Source: B8-G4 sp033720735 (GTDB lineage: Bacteria; Bacteroidota; Bacteroidia; Chitinophagales; Saprospiraceae). Taken from it: 16,988 nt of DNA. Shown piece by piece: positions 16,176-16,988 of this stretch. Under the pieces are notes generated by a model. It did not search any database. It had not been told where the DNA came from and saw only the letters and a program-made list of their open reading frames with translations. Positions within the stretch are counted from its first letter, which is position 1. Each line of letters opens with the position of its first letter. The translations under genes were made by a program, and so were the position numbers. The stretch is taken from positions 1 to 16,988 of the forward strand of contig JAWWBX010000071.1 in assembly GCA_033720735.1 (NCBI GenBank), given 5' to 3'.

Positions 16176-16521
16176 TGAGGTTAGGGAAGCCATTAAAATG
16201 GCTCCCGGACGGCATGAGATGACCGTGCTCCCACGAATAAATTCGTGGGCTCCTGGGGCGGCGGGGCATGAGATGTTGCGCGAATGGATCTGCGCACCTG
16301 CCGTCTTTCTCCATAATCTGTCCAACCTGTTTGGTGGGCCCCAGGGCTGTGTTTATGCCTGCCCGCCGTGCCATTGTCAATCTATCCAAATCTCTCATAA
16401 TCTTTAACATTCACTCCCCCATCTCCTCGCCGGGTAACAATATTCCAAACATCCGCAACAATGCTGCAAGACCCTCAGCCGCAGATCGCGCAACTTGGCC
16501 GCAACATCAAAGATCTGCGTC
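16176..16521. other. Intergenic spacer with REP-like hairpins
   Basis: This gap lies between the HTCS2 stop and the next gene. The first 100 bases hold two hairpins, each followed by GGCATGAGATG (listed separately). A weaker TGCGC/GCGCA pair follows just after 16275. The remaining stretch to 16521 is unremarkable, and I see no clear promoter or terminator with a T-run. Confidence 0.5.
16184..16275. repeat. Two REP-like units: hairpin plus GGCATGAGATG
   Basis: Unit 1 is the hairpin GGG-a-AGCCATT-AA-AATGGCT-CCC at 16184-16206 (seven plus three pairs with one bulged A), followed by GGCATGAGATG at 16211-16221. Unit 2 is the perfect palindrome CCCACGAAT-AA-ATTCGTGGG at 16230-16249, followed by GGCATGAGATG at 16265-16275. 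Both hairpins run into GGCTCC(C/T)GG before the shared 11-base tail. The arms differ in sequence but the layout is the same, as in REP-type repeats. It begins nine bases after the HTCS2 stop and could also protect or end that transcript, although no T-run follows either stem. Confidence 0.7.
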
Positions 16522-16988
16522 ATGCGACAATCCAACGTCCTCCTGATCAAGTTGTTATGCCTGTACCTGAGTGTTGCGACACTGCCTTCCCTGACGGCCC
16601 AGAACGTCGGTGTCGGCACCATCAGCCCCACTGCCATCCTGCACATCAAGGGTGCACCGGATACCATCACGGTATTGTATGAAAGCTTTGAAGCCGGACT
16701 GGGTGACTTCACGAATGCTGGCACCGTCAACTGGTCCACCACCAACGCTTTTCCGCCGATTTCAGGGCTACAGGTGGCGACATCGAACATTGTTTACGCA
16801 GGTCAGGACGCTATCCTGCAACTGGTGCTCAATCTCCCCGTCGGCGCTCACGCCACCTTGCGCTTTCACGACCGGGTGGAGATCGGCAGCGGTATCGATG
16901 GGCTCGATCACGCTGAGGCGTCATTCAGCATTGACGGCGAGGTGCAATGGGCACACCGTCAGGCGCAGGTATGGACGGAAAAGGTCTA
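16522..16988 (+). CDS. Secreted protein with tail-fibre-like head (3' end outside window)
   Basis: The ATG at 16522 opens 155 codons without a stop to the right edge. Residues 1-26 are a signal peptide (MRQSNVLLIKLLCLYLSVAT..., cleavage before Q27). Residues 28-44 are 'NVGVGTISPTAILHIKG', the phylum-typical 'GxGTxxPxAxLxxxG' head also seen near residue 100 of the left-edge protein. From about 52 'VLYESFEAGLGDFTNAG' and the following strands ('AILQLVLNLPVGAHATLRFH', then 'ASFSIDGEV') resemble a jelly-roll or choice-of-anchor-like beta sandwich of secreted proteins. It is likely a type IX or surface cargo protein, but the C-terminus that would show this is not in the window. Its function is unknown. 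It lies on the same strand as HTCS2, 346 bases downstream. Confidence 0.82.
   Translation, partial: MRQSNVLLIKLLCLYLSVATLPSLTAQNVGVGTISPTAILHIKGAPDTITVLYESFEAGLGDFTNAGTVNWSTTNAFPPISGLQVATSNIVYAGQDAILQLVLNLPVGAHATLRFHDRVEIGSGIDGLDHAEASFSIDGEVQWAHRQAQVWTEKV

Noticed and set aside
16230..16249. Perfect palindrome as a rho-independent terminator of HTCS2
   Set aside because: No T-run follows on either strand, and a second hairpin with the same tail precedes it, so a REP-like repeat explains it better. A transcript-end role is still possible.

Overview
The window reads as chromosomal DNA of a member of the Bacteroidota, probably a free-living or environmental lineage of the Saprospiria/Lewinella kind; this placement is inferred. 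The reasons are two very large hybrid two-component systems (HTCS: periplasmic propeller, Y_Y_Y, HisKA, HATPase, receiver and AraC domains in one chain), secreted proteins that start with the tail-fibre-like 'VGxGTxxPxAxLxxxG' motif common in this phylum, LVIVD repeats, a glycine-rich surface protein, and starts without clear Shine-Dalgarno sequences.

Left block (1-10039, all minus strand, moderate to low GC). Reading in the direction of transcription there is HTCS1 (10039-6047), a 204-base gap with four TGTTCA copies, then a tightly spaced run of four genes: a stand-alone LytTR DNA-binding protein (5842-5441), an unrecognised 245-residue protein (5471-4734), a 1224-residue secreted glycine-rich/beta-repeat protein (4705-1031), and a secreted LVIVD-repeat protein that runs off the left edge (988-1). 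The spacing (overlap, 28 and 42 bases) suggests an operon in which a regulator and an orphan protein precede two surface or secreted proteins. The 1224-residue protein ends in the middle of a repeat and has no visible C-terminal sorting domain.

Middle (10040-12170, GC rising sharply). An AT-rich promoter-like stretch is followed by a possible remnant of a type IX sorting domain (10203-10400). Then come a secreted orphan protein (10414-11079, plus) and a convergent SnoaL/NTF2-like lipoprotein (11777-11202, minus). A five-copy 8-base tandem repeat lies between these two genes. A 393-base gap with three inverted repeats and one promoter candidate separates the lipoprotein from HTCS2.

Right block (12171-16988, plus strand, GC-rich). 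HTCS2 has the same architecture and nearly the same size as HTCS1, but with canonical two-component propeller repeats throughout. It is followed by a 346-base gap carrying two hairpins, each followed by the same 11-base sequence (REP-like), and then by the start of another secreted protein cut by the right edge.

No tRNA, rRNA, CRISPR array, transposase or SusC/SusD pair is seen. The two HTCS genes therefore lack the polysaccharide-utilisation neighbours they often have, and the most interesting unit is the LytTR-orphan-giant surface protein-LVIVD cluster.
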